A model generated the notes under the pieces. It had not been told where the DNA came from and ran no database searches. It worked only from the letters and a program-made list of their open reading frames with translations. A program made the translations under genes and the position numbers. 26,131 bases of DNA from a virus. Below, piece by piece: positions 6,341 through 12,723 of the stretch. The DNA is taken from IMG/VR virus record IMGVR_UViG_3300031369_000008, positions 1 through 26,131 of that record. One strand, given 5' to 3'. The first letter of the stretch is position 1, and each line of letters starts with the position of its first letter.

Positions 6341-6377
6341 CTTTCTAGTGTTATTATACTATAGATTTACTAGAAAG
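6341..6377 (-). promoter_or_regulatory. tnpB promoter inside a 9-bp inverted repeat
   Basis: A TATAAT (6358-6353 on the minus strand) sits between the arms CTTTCTAGT (6341-6349) and ACTAGAAAG (6369-6377). One arm overlaps the ribosome binding site of tnpB. The -35 region is poor (AATACT). The layout suggests an operator over the -10 box. Confidence 0.5.
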
Positions 6378-6422
6378 TATTGTTTTTTAGTAAAATGTAA
6401 TATTTAATTTATTCGCATTCAT

Positions 6423-6444
6423 CCCGCCGCCTAAGAGGCGGGGG
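6423..6444. repeat. Left-end hairpin of the IS605-type element
   Basis: On the plus strand CCC, unpaired G, CCGCCT, loop AAG, AGGCGG, GGG. The compensated base changes relative to the right-end hairpin (A-T for G-C, T-A for C-G) show that structure, not just sequence, is kept. Confidence 0.8.
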
Positions 6445-6454
6445 TATTCTGCGT

Positions 6455-6543
6455 TTAAAGCGATAAAGCTCAGGATAATATGCTTCAATTCCACATATAT
6501 TACAAACATTATCAAAAGTTTCAAATACATATTTATAATTCAT
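6455..6543 (-). pseudogene. 5' half of the interrupted zinc-ribbon gene
   Basis: The ATG at 6543-6541 overlaps the stop of the previous gene as ATGA, showing that it was the fourth gene of the operon. The frame reads MNYKYVFETFDNVCNICG, continues to ELYRF and then meets the target TTTAA. The CNIC pair (residues 14-17) is the first half of a zinc ribbon; the second half lies at 5038-4925. In its present form translation would run into the element's left end and read a few non-native residues. The gene's function was probably small nucleic-acid-binding or adaptor type, judged only from the Cys pattern and operon. Confidence 0.8.
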
Positions 6544-6746
6544 ATCTTTTCACCCATATAATCTTTAATAATATTTGTCAATTTCTTTTTTTCAGTTTTT
6601 AAATCTGATATTTCTTTTTTATATTTATTTCTTTCATTCTCAGTCAATTCTAAAACATCAATTAACCTACTATTGATTATATTTAGTTTACTATTCATGA
6701 TACATAATACAGTTAAATAATTGATTTTATCTTCATTTATTTTCAT
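6540..6746 (-). CDS. Small coiled-coil protein in the replication operon
   Basis: The preferred start is the ATG at 6746 because AGGA stands seven bases before it. Longer in-frame ATGs at 6776 and 6806 have no properly spaced site and lie deep in the preceding gene. The 68-residue product is helical: INYLTVLCIMNSKLNIINSR, then a Lys/Glu heptad-like stretch ERNKYKKEISDLKTEKKKL, which predicts a coiled coil. It overlaps the DUF927 gene by 14 bp and the zinc-ribbon gene by ATGA, so translation is probably coupled. No family is recognised. A partner or loader for the ATPase is a reasonable but untested guess. Confidence 0.65.
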   Translation of the reverse strand: MKINEDKINYLTVLCIMNSKLNIINSRLIDVLELTENERNKYKKEISDLKTEKKKLTNIIKDYMGEKI

Positions 6747-8586
6747 TTCTGATTCCTGATCTTTCAATGTTATCATACTCCTTTTCTTCTTCATCGTCTT
6801 TATCATTTAAAGTAATAATTATTCTCTTTGCATTGGTTTTATCTATTTTTGCATTTTTATATTCTATTAAATTTTGCTCAATTAGAACTCTTTTTTCATT
6901 CCAATTGAATCCTTTTTTTTCTAAATGATCTTTTAATGGACCTAAAATAAAAAAGACTTGATTATCTTTTACTTTCCCATAACAATAATTTGTTTTCATT
7001 GGAATATCACTATCACCAGATTTAAATGCATTTTTGTTGATTTCATAAAATTCAAGCATGACATTTCGCATGTTCAATGCTGGATTCAAATGTTCCTTTT
7101 TAGTAAGTTTATTCAGCATTAATCGTGCATGATCTATTGTATATTGAATATTGTCATCATTGAAAAATAATCGTCTATATATATATACTGCATTATATAT
7201 ATTTGATATTATAAGTATATGTTGTTTTTGATAATGTGAACTATTGCAAGTTTTTAAAATATATTCAAAATCATTAAGTATTCGTTCTTTATTGTTTATA
7301 ATTTCTTTTATGAATTGCTTACCAAGCAATCCATAATTTTTTTCAATAAATAAATATAATTCTCTGGCATAATCATCCTTATCTATAATATCTTCAGGAA
7401 TACAATTTACATTTAGACATAAATATCTATTAATTTCCCCCATTTTTTGAGAGTCTAATTCCATTGATATTTCGGAAGTTGAAAACATTGAAGTTCTCCA
7501 AGTTATGGCATCTTTTATTTGCCCAGCTTGATTTAAACGATGTCGTCCACTTTCATTACACATAGAATATATATCCATACTTTCATGTGTTATTTCATCG
7601 ATATAAAATGATAAGTTATTAAATTTGCTTAGTTTTTCGACTAGTACGTTGGTAGTGTGATTTCCAGCTGAACATATTTTATTTGGATTGCCCCAACAAG
7701 CCATAGCAAATTTAGAGATTAGAGATTTAAAACAACCTGAATCACCATAAAAATTTATTGCAAAACTTCTAGTTCCAGTCAATTTTAATAATGGTGCTGC
7801 AAAACATGTGCCAAATATTAATTCAGCATCTAGTTTTTTTGAAAGATATTTGAATTTATCTATAAACTCTTTTTGATTTCCCTTGCTATTAAATGAACTT
7901 ACAACATTTCTCAAATAATTACTTTGATCTCCCGTAAAATCAAAATATATTTTGTCTGAATATGGAAAGAAATCAGTACAATCTTCATTCCATCCCATTT
8001 GAGGTAGTGTTATTTTATTTTTTAAAAGATAATCATTTTGAAGTAAAAAAGAATTGAAGTACGTCAATAACTCTTTTTTATAATTTTCATTAGTAACTAC
8101 ATTCAAGTTATTCATGCAAAAACTTATACAGTAATTGAATTTACCTAAATTATCGGCTAAACATAATCCAGTTATTGTCTTTTTTGTATTTGGACTATAA
8201 GACATTACTTCATATTGATAAATTCCATGATATTTAGAATAAACTTTTGATGTTACAAAAATCCACTTATCACTTAGAATTATATCCTCAAAAATTTCAT
8301 GCCTACCTATATTAATTTTTCTTGTACTTTCAATGCCTTTATCAGTTAAAGTAAATTTATTCGGAGTAATAAAGCCAAAATAAGTTTTTATAAATTGCGG
8401 ATGTTTTTTATATCCTTTGTATATTCTATCAGCTATTACATCAAAATGCTTTTCAAGCTTAAAATCAAGATAGCAATTTAATACATCTTCAAAGTTTTCT
8501 AACCTGAGAGAATATTGACTTCCTTCAATTTCAGTGAAAACAATATTATCACTATCTTTAATTTTTGAAATACAATTAGTTGACAT
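6733..8586 (-). CDS. DUF927-type helicase/ATPase, probable replication protein
   Basis: The 617-residue protein has an N-terminal region of about 190 residues, a LPQMGW motif (194-199) typical of DUF927 proteins, then a P-loop ATPase core: Walker A GDSGCFKS (281-288) and Walker B LSFYIDEITH (325-334) with Asp330-Glu331. DUF927 proteins are helicase-like ATPases found in phage and plasmid replication modules. The Walker A motif is unusual: Phe replaces the Gly before Lys, while Lys and Ser are kept. The tail is acidic (DKDDEEEKEYDN). It starts at an ATG sharing one base with the stop of the upstream regulator gene (TAATG), with GGAGG before it, and is next to the repeat-rich origin-like region. 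A primase domain is not evident. Confidence 0.75.
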   Translation of the reverse strand: MSTNCISKIKDSDNIVFTEIEGSQYSLRLENFEDVLNCYLDFKLEKHFDVIADRIYKGYKKHPQFIKTYFGFITPNKFTLTDKGIESTRKINIGRHEIFEDIILSDKWIFVTSKVYSKYHGIYQYEVMSYSPNTKKTITGLCLADNLGKFNYCISFCMNNLNVVTNENYKKELLTYFNSFLLQNDYLLKNKITLPQMGWNEDCTDFFPYSDKIYFDFTGDQSNYLRNVVSSFNSKGNQKEFIDKFKYLSKKLDAELIFGTCFAAPLLKLTGTRSFAINFYGDSGCFKSLISKFAMACWGNPNKICSAGNHTTNVLVEKLSKFNNLSFYIDEITHESMDIYSMCNESGRHRLNQAGQIKDAITWRTSMFSTSEISMELDSQKMGEINRYLCLNVNCIPEDIIDKDDYARELYLFIEKNYGLLGKQFIKEIINNKERILNDFEYILKTCNSSHYQKQHILIISNIYNAVYIYRRLFFNDDNIQYTIDHARLMLNKLTKKEHLNPALNMRNVMLEFYEINKNAFKSGDSDIPMKTNYCYGKVKDNQVFFILGPLKDHLEKKGFNWNEKRVLIEQNLIEYKNAKIDKTNAKRIIITLNDKDDEEEKEYDNIERSGIRNENK

Positions 8587-8780
8587 TAATTAGCCTCCTT
8601 AATTTGTCCATCATCCTTCATGCTATTGTAAAAGAAAATCAATGCAGCTTCAACTATCTCTGATTTCGATCTTTTTTTATTATTTTTTTTTATTGTATCA
8701 AGTGCGATCACACTTTCATCATTCAAACAAAAACTTCTTAGAATTTTTTTGTTTCTTTTGTCTGCAAAATATTTACCCAT
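8586..8780 (-). CDS. Ribbon-helix-helix regulator heading the replication operon
   Basis: A 64-residue protein: basic N-terminus (MGKYFADKRNKKI), then LRSFCLNDESVIALDTIKK and KRSKSEIVEAALIFFYNSM. The strand-helix-helix pattern with a Ser-Lys-Ser-Glu turn before the second helix is typical of CopG/omega-like repressors. It is the first gene of the operon, which fits a copy-number or replication repressor binding the promoter at 8851-8824 or the repeats beyond it. It has GGGGTG before the ATG and overlaps the DUF927 gene by one base. The binding site is not shown. Confidence 0.75.
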   Translation of the reverse strand: MGKYFADKRNKKILRSFCLNDESVIALDTIKKNNKKRSKSEIVEAALIFFYNSMKDDGQIKEAN

Positions 8781-8823
8781 AATATTAACACCCCTTTTAA
8801 ACTATATTTATTCATGTATTAAT

Positions 8824-8851
8824 ATTATATAAAATAATTATATTTTGTAAA
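8824..8851 (-). promoter_or_regulatory. Promoter of the replication operon
   Basis: On the minus strand TTTACA (8851-8846), a 16-bp spacer and TATAAT (8829-8824) lie 44 bp before the regulator ATG. The sequence around the -35 (TTTACAAAATA) matches the plus-strand promoters at 9671, 10497 and 11566. Confidence 0.7.
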
Positions 8852-8939
8852 GCATTTTCGGGGGATACTTTTTTTAAAAATTACTTCAAAATTACTAATA
8901 ATCACAAAAAAAAATTTAAAGTTACCATGTTACTAAAAA

Positions 8940-9390
8940 CTTGAAAAAAAAGTAACCTCAAAAGTAACCCCTCATTTACCGATTTCAGAGGGCTATATAT
9001 ATATATATATATATAGTTACTTATATATATAATATTACACAAGAGTTTATAAATATCAAATACATATATATACATAAAATACATACATATATATTATACA
9101 TATATATATATATATATATACGAAAAATTAAGTAACTGGTAACTTTAGCACTCTAACCATTGATACGACTGCGTTTGGTTAAGAGTAACCCCAAAAGTAA
9201 CCCAGTAACTAAGTTAATGTATGTATAGTTTAATATGAATATATTGTAATAAATTTGAATTTTTTTTGAAGTAATAAAAGTAACTTATCGGTTAAAGTAA
9301 AGATATTAACATGTGTTGATAACTTTGTTGATAACTTGAAGTATGAAAAAAAAGTAAGGTCTCCCCATTACTTTTTTCTTTAACCGATAA
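8940..9390. other. Repeat-rich, very A+T-rich non-coding region, probable replication origin
   Basis: Between the divergent units lies about 950 bp without a credible gene. AGTAAC(C) motifs recur at 8951, 8963, 9131, 9184, 9196, 9204 and 9279, with the complement near 9016. The 20 bp at 8951-8970 recur at 9184-9203 with one change. TA tracts (8993-9015 and about 9101-9120) could melt easily. GTTGATAACTT occurs twice at about 9314-9335. A hairpin (9348-9357 with 9368-9377) sits inside the inverted-repeat element 9285-9390. Iteron-like repeats, melting tracts and an adjacent helicase gene make an origin likely, but no initiator site is known. Confidence 0.55.
9285..9390. repeat. About 106-bp element with inverted-repeat ends (copy B)
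   Basis: TTATCGGTTAAAG at 9285-9297 pairs with its exact complement at 9378-9390. Compared with copy A (1286-1389) the arms differ by A to G on the left and T to C on the right, a compensatory change, while length and orientation are kept. The interior differs: it holds a tandem GTTGATAACTT and a 10-bp hairpin. Confidence 0.65.
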
Positions 9391-9486
9391 TAATTTTTTC
9401 TGTAAAAAAAAACTTATAATTTAAAATCTATTGCATCAAATTTTTAATTTAGACATTCACAATGTTAAATTAAAGAGAAATTATGC

Positions 9487-9595
9487 ATATTAAATTTCAA
9501 TCGATTCTAGATATGATTTTGGACGAAATTTAATATATCATTGTTTTATTATTTTCATGAAATTTTGTGAAAAAAAAAGTGATGCATAATGCATC
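9487..9595. promoter_or_regulatory. Two palindromic sites upstream of the plus-strand promoter
   Basis: ATATTAAATTTC at 9487-9498 is repeated inverted at 9525-9536 (26-bp spacer). GATGCATAATGCATC at 9581-9595 is a perfect dyad. Both lie in the non-coding DNA before the promoter at 9671 and look like regulator or partition-protein sites. The rest of 9391-9670 is A+T-rich with nothing else recognised. Confidence 0.45.
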
Positions 9596-9670
9596 AAAAT
9601 ATTTTTATTAATTTTTTTAGAAAAGTTACGATACTAAATTATTATATCAGCAAATTGAAAATACATCTAC

Positions 9671-9699
9671 TTTACAAAATACATTCAAAGTAGTATAAT
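9671..9699 (+). promoter_or_regulatory. Promoter 1 of the repeated promoter family
   Basis: TTTACA (9671-9676), 17-bp spacer, TATAAT (9694-9699). The first 14 bases, TTTACAAAATACAT, are identical to those of the promoters at 10497 and 11566. Confidence 0.8.
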
Positions 9700-9738
9700 T
9701 GATATAGAAAATAATTAAATTTTTGGGAGGAATTTGAA

Positions 9739-10425
9739 ATGTTTAGAATAATTGATAAATTAGAAGGTAATGAAAATTTTATTAATGAATTTGGTATAGT
9801 TTTTATTAGAGATTTGAATGTAAGTGTAAGATGTTATGAGGAAACATTTATTATTACTCATTTGAAAAATGCTATGAAAACTTGGAAATTTTGTACTCAA
9901 TTTATAATTTCAAAAAGTTTTATTGTTTCAACATCAATTGATAGAAGAATTAATTTTGAAAAAGATATTTCTTTGAAAAATAAAAATATAACTTTATCAG
10001 ATTTTTTGTCTAATCCAAGACCATTAAATTATAAAGATGATATTTCTTTAAAAACAATACAGCTAAAGTCTATTGATATTTTTAGCCCATTTATAGAAAA
10101 GCCAAATACAGTTAATATTTTGAAAAAACAAATAACATTAGGGGACATAAAGAAGATGTTGATGAATGATCAAATAAAAGAAGTAGTTATTTCAAAAGAA
10201 ACTACCGATGATTACTCAGGTGATGCAGATTGTAATTTTAATAAAGGCAAAATAATTGATAAAAATGAAATGTGTTTTGAGCTAGTACAGTTTAATTCTG
10301 GTTGGAGAGTATGTCGTAATCTGGGACATGGTTATATATTTGAAAATGATAATAATGAAAAGTGGATTGAAATAGCTTGCCATCATTTTAAATATGTTAA
10401 ATGTTACATTAATAATACAATTTAG
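9739..10425 (+). CDS. Hypothetical protein (228 aa)
   Basis: GGGAGG lies nine bases before the ATG. The 228-residue product is soluble, of mixed charge and probably alpha/beta. It has no membrane segment and no motif I can assign. It contains several Cys and His near the C-terminus (CNFNKGK, CFELVQ, VCRNLGHGY, IACHHFKYVKC), which could form a metal site. It is a single-gene unit between promoter 9671 and terminator 10448, the first of three units sharing the same promoter and leader. Co-regulation with the genes at 10568 and 11635 is likely; function is unknown. Confidence 0.75.
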   Translation: MFRIIDKLEGNENFINEFGIVFIRDLNVSVRCYEETFIITHLKNAMKTWKFCTQFIISKSFIVSTSIDRRINFEKDISLKNKNITLSDFLSNPRPLNYKDDISLKTIQLKSIDIFSPFIEKPNTVNILKKQITLGDIKKMLMNDQIKEVVISKETTDDYSGDADCNFNKGKIIDKNEMCFELVQFNSGWRVCRNLGHGYIFENDNNEKWIEIACHHFKYVKCYINNTI

Positions 10426-10447
10426 TTGCAATTTGCCACATTACTGG

Positions 10448-10471
10448 AAGCAGTCATATGGCTGCTTTTTT
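10448..10471 (+). terminator. Intrinsic terminator after the 228-aa gene
   Basis: AAGCAG (10448-10453) pairs with CTGCTT (10462-10467), followed by T to 10471. The loop contains the palindrome CATATG, which can extend the stem. Confidence 0.8.
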
Positions 10472-10496
10472 AATGCAGTAAAATAAACATGTTCAC

Positions 10497-10525
10497 TTTA
10501 CAAAATACATGCAATGTGATACAAT
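10497..10525 (+). promoter_or_regulatory. Promoter 2 of the repeated promoter family
   Basis: TTTACA (10497-10502), 17-bp spacer, TACAAT (10520-10525). Shares TTTACAAAATACATGC with the promoter at 11566. Confidence 0.75.
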
Positions 10526-10567
10526 GTACTTAGTAAGTTAATTAATTAAATTTTAGGAGGAACTACT

Positions 10568-11497
10568 ATGAATAAGAAATTAACAAAGAAAGAAATGATT
10601 TTAAAAGGAAAAATGACATTAAGAGCATTCTATACAATAGTAAATGAAGCAAATATAGGCAAAACAAACAAAGAAATGAAAAAGCTAGTCATGGAATTAC
10701 ATTCAAATATCGGGATAATGAGAAAACAAATGAATTTAAGTACAAGTTGTAAACATTTATCAACAAGCTTAACAAAAAATATGATTGCTTTTGAATATAG
10801 CGAAATTAAAAGATTTTTAACTTTAGCTGAGGAATTACAATCTACTATTAATGGGAAATCAACAAAAGAATCTTTAATTGAAAAAGTTGAAACTTTAGCA
10901 GAAACTTTCACAGAAAATAAAACTAACAAATTTGAAGTTGATCAAGTACTTTACAATCATGGTGATATGGCAAATGATTGTGGCTGGTATAAGATAGTGA
11001 AAGTAATTGATGAATCTGGATTCTCTGTTTGGTATGATATAGCTGAAATAGGAGGTTTAGGAAGAACTAATCATATTATGGAAGCTATAATCAGCAAAGT
11101 TGATAATAATAATGGTAGTACTAGAATAGTAACTAAAGAAGCTAAAATAAAGAAAATGCATGAAATATATGGAAATGATATTGTTTTAAATTTTGAAAAT
11201 GAATTAAGAACTTTAGAAAGTGAAGATATAGAGAGAAAAGAAATTTTAAACAAACTTGATAAAGATAGCAATGATTACAAAGAATTTTCAAAGATGTATT
11301 TACATGAAATTAAGGAAATTCTTGTAAATAGGGAACTTAAAATAAATTCTGAAAATAAACATAATAAAAATTTAGAAGATCATAGAACTAAAATAATTGA
11401 AGAAATAATAAAGTTTAGAATGTTATCTTTAAATGAAACTTATGAAGATTCAAAAAAATTCGCAGCTGCTATGATGAAAAAAATTGAAAATAAGTAA
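10568..11497 (+). CDS. Hypothetical protein (309 aa)
   Basis: AGGAGGAA precedes the ATG. The 309-residue protein is largely helical and Lys/Glu-rich. Residues about 1-115 and 195-309 look like helical bundles or coiled coils. A central segment of about 75 residues (DQVLYNHGDMANDCGWYKIVKV to GRTNHIMEAI) is predicted beta-rich and resembles a small SH3-like fold, but this is only a visual impression. No catalytic motif is seen. It is a single-gene unit between promoter 10497 and terminator 11496, sharing its leader with the genes at 9739 and 11635. Possibly a DNA-maintenance or replication accessory protein, judged only from position. Confidence 0.75.
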   Translation: MNKKLTKKEMILKGKMTLRAFYTIVNEANIGKTNKEMKKLVMELHSNIGIMRKQMNLSTSCKHLSTSLTKNMIAFEYSEIKRFLTLAEELQSTINGKSTKESLIEKVETLAETFTENKTNKFEVDQVLYNHGDMANDCGWYKIVKVIDESGFSVWYDIAEIGGLGRTNHIMEAIISKVDNNNGSTRIVTKEAKIKKMHEIYGNDIVLNFENELRTLESEDIERKEILNKLDKDSNDYKEFSKMYLHEIKEILVNRELKINSENKHNKNLEDHRTKIIEEIIKFRMLSLNETYEDSKKFAAAMMKKIENK

Positions 11498-11527
11498 AAA
11501 AAGAGTCTAATTTCAGGCTCTTTTTTT
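11496..11527 (+). terminator. Intrinsic terminator after the 309-aa gene
   Basis: A 10-bp stem (11496-11505 with 11518-11527) with a T7 tail starts within the stop codon of the gene. Confidence 0.8.
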
Positions 11528-11565
11528 ACATTTACATTACAATTGCCATTTTTAGCCATCTTCTC

Positions 11566-11594
11566 TTTACAAAATACATGCCATATTATATAAT
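11566..11594 (+). promoter_or_regulatory. Promoter 3 of the repeated promoter family
   Basis: TTTACA (11566-11571), 17-bp spacer, TATAAT (11589-11594). The leader that follows (TTAAATTTTTGGGAGGAA) is nearly the same as that before the gene at 9739. Confidence 0.8.
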
Positions 11595-11634
11595 ATATAT
11601 AGTAAGTAAATTAAATTTTTGGGAGGAAATTACA

Positions 11635-12321
11635 ATGACAATTAAATTAAATGAAAGATTTTTAAACTTAAATAGGTCAGAAATGATAGAGGAAATAGTT
11701 AGAATAAGTGGGTTAGGTTATGCTAACTTTTCAAAGATTAAGGATTTAAAGGTATTATGTCAAAAAAATTTGAAAGACAATCACGAAAAAATGGCAATTG
11801 AAGCTATTAAAAGAATAAAAATTGATTCAACTTTTGGATATACTGAATTATCACTTAAAAAAAATTATAGTAAAAAAAGACTTGTCAAACTATATGAAAA
11901 TATAGTAACTGCATATAATAACAGTGAATTATTAATTGATAGTTTGAATGAAATTTATACGGATTATAACTTCTTAAAAGATCAACAAGATAAAGAACTT
12001 AAAGCAGCTGATAAGACTACAGAACCTAAATATTTTAAAGCTCTTATAAAAGTTAATAAAGAAAAAGTTGAAATTTTAAGTAATGGAAAAGAAACAAGAA
12101 AAGATTTTATTCTTAGATTAAGAAAAGATGGCTATACTGTCAGTGATAGAAAAGTAAAAGAGAAAAGAATATTTGAATTCATTATGAAATCAACAAATTG
12201 TAAAAGCAATGTTTGGGCATATATCACTTCTTTGACTGATTGTGTAGGATATGAAAATGAGGGAATAGTCTATATAAATAAAAAAATAGAAGAACAAAAA
12301 GAGAGAAAAACAAGAAAATAA
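11635..12321 (+). CDS. Hypothetical protein (228 aa)
   Basis: The start is the ATG at 11635 after GGGAGG. The frame is open back to 11578, but that stretch is promoter and leader. The 228-residue product is basic and helical. KKNYSKKRLVKLYENIVTAYN and the C-terminal KEKRIFEFIMKSTNCKSNVWAYI could be DNA-binding helices, and it ends in a Lys/Arg/Glu-rich tail. No family is recognised. It is the third gene under the shared promoter type, but unlike the other two it has no strong terminator directly after it and may be co-transcribed with the zinc-ribbon gene at 12376. Confidence 0.75.
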   Translation: MTIKLNERFLNLNRSEMIEEIVRISGLGYANFSKIKDLKVLCQKNLKDNHEKMAIEAIKRIKIDSTFGYTELSLKKNYSKKRLVKLYENIVTAYNNSELLIDSLNEIYTDYNFLKDQQDKELKAADKTTEPKYFKALIKVNKEKVEILSNGKETRKDFILRLRKDGYTVSDRKVKEKRIFEFIMKSTNCKSNVWAYITSLTDCVGYENEGIVYINKKIEEQKERKTRK

Positions 12322-12375
12322 TTCTAAAAAATGGCAAATAGTAAGACAAGCTCCTGATTGAAAGGAGGTGATAAG

Positions 12376-12540
12376 GTGAATAAATGTCCAAGAGAGCAAT
12401 GTCAAAGTATAGACATTGAGAAACTAACAACATTAGAGATTGATGGAATTAAGCTTGAAACTTACTGGTGTAATACATGCAACCACTCATTCCATGTAAA
12501 AACAGTAAGAGGCGAAGTAAGAATCATGAAACATGATTAA
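12376..12540 (+). CDS. Small zinc-ribbon protein (54 aa)
   Basis: The start is the GTG at 12376, five bases after a full-length site AAAGGAGGTGAT (12361-12372); an upstream in-frame TTG at 12358 precedes that site. The 54-residue protein has four Cys in a zinc-ribbon pattern: CPREQC near the N-terminus and WCNTCNHSFH about 25 residues later, with strands between (LTTLEIDGIKLETY and FHVKTVRGEVRIM). Such small ribbons bind nucleic acid or protein partners. It lies 54 bp after the 228-aa gene and before a terminator at 12542. Confidence 0.75.
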   Translation: MNKCPREQCQSIDIEKLTTLEIDGIKLETYWCNTCNHSFHVKTVRGEVRIMKHD

Positions 12541-12541
12541 T

Positions 12542-12566
12542 AAAGGGGAGAGATAATCTCCCTTTT
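12542..12566 (+). terminator. Intrinsic terminator after the zinc-ribbon gene
   Basis: A 10-bp stem with one G-T pair (12542-12551 with 12557-12566) and T in the 3' arm directly follow the stop codon. Confidence 0.75.
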
Positions 12567-12589
12567 GAACCGTTAAAAAAAATAGAAAG

Positions 12590-12618
12590 GTTACAAAATA
12601 CAATCATTGTGATAAAAT
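12590..12618 (+). promoter_or_regulatory. Promoter 4, related to the repeated promoter family
   Basis: GTTACA (12590-12595), 17-bp spacer, TAAAAT (12613-12618). ACAAAATACA is shared with promoters 1-3, and TGTGATA just before the -10 is shared with promoter 2. It would drive the regulator-to-terminase run starting at 12724. Confidence 0.6.
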
Positions 12619-12660
12619 AAAAGAAAATTACTTTTTAATTTATAGTAATTTTCTTTTATT
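12616..12660 (+). promoter_or_regulatory. 17-bp-stem hairpin at the transcription start of promoter 4
   Basis: The arms 12616-12632 and 12644-12660 are perfect complements and the 3' arm is T-rich. Its left arm begins inside the -10 box, so a transcript starting near 12625 would carry only part of the stem. A transcript arriving from upstream would carry all of it and could stop here. Confidence 0.55.
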
Positions 12661-12723
12661 TAAACTAGTAATTTAATTAAATAATTTGGGATTACATTAT
12701 ATCATTCTGAGAGGTTAATAAAT

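Larger units (their letters stand above)
5040..6454 (-). mobile_element. IS200/IS605-family element carrying only tnpB
   Basis: The element consists of a left-end hairpin (6423-6444), the tnpB gene (5081-6328) and a right-end hairpin (5047-5068). Both hairpins have the same plan: three GC pairs, one unpaired base, six pairs and a three-base loop, in the same orientation. This is the transposase-recognition hairpin style of IS200/IS605 rather than terminal inverted repeats. No tnpA is present, so movement would need TnpA in trans. There is no target duplication, as expected for single-strand insertion. The left flank TTTAA is the likely target, and ends near 6454 and 5040 give an in-frame repair of the interrupted gene. 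The ends are good to within a few bases. Confidence 0.8.

Noticed and set aside
5047-6444. The two GC-rich hairpins as a pair of CRISPR-like or rRNA-like repeats
   Set aside because: They are exactly at the ends of a tnpB element and have the IS200/IS605 end-hairpin layout.
8902-9084. Minus-strand open frame of 60 codons in the origin-like region
   Set aside because: It is made of TA-repeat translation (runs of Tyr and Ile), has no ribosome binding site and covers the repeat motifs.
8993-9120. TA tracts as a transposon insertion hotspot or tandem-repeat gene
   Set aside because: There are no element ends or coding signal; a melting tract in the origin-like region is the simpler reading.
10630-10929. 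Minus-strand open frame of 99 codons opposite the 309-aa gene
   Set aside because: It is wholly inside a well-supported plus-strand gene, is low-complexity hydrophobic and has no binding site.
12190-12433. Overlapping minus-strand frames opposite the end of the 228-aa gene and the zinc-ribbon gene
   Set aside because: They are Phe/Leu/Ser-rich shadows of Lys/Glu-rich coding sequence without binding sites.
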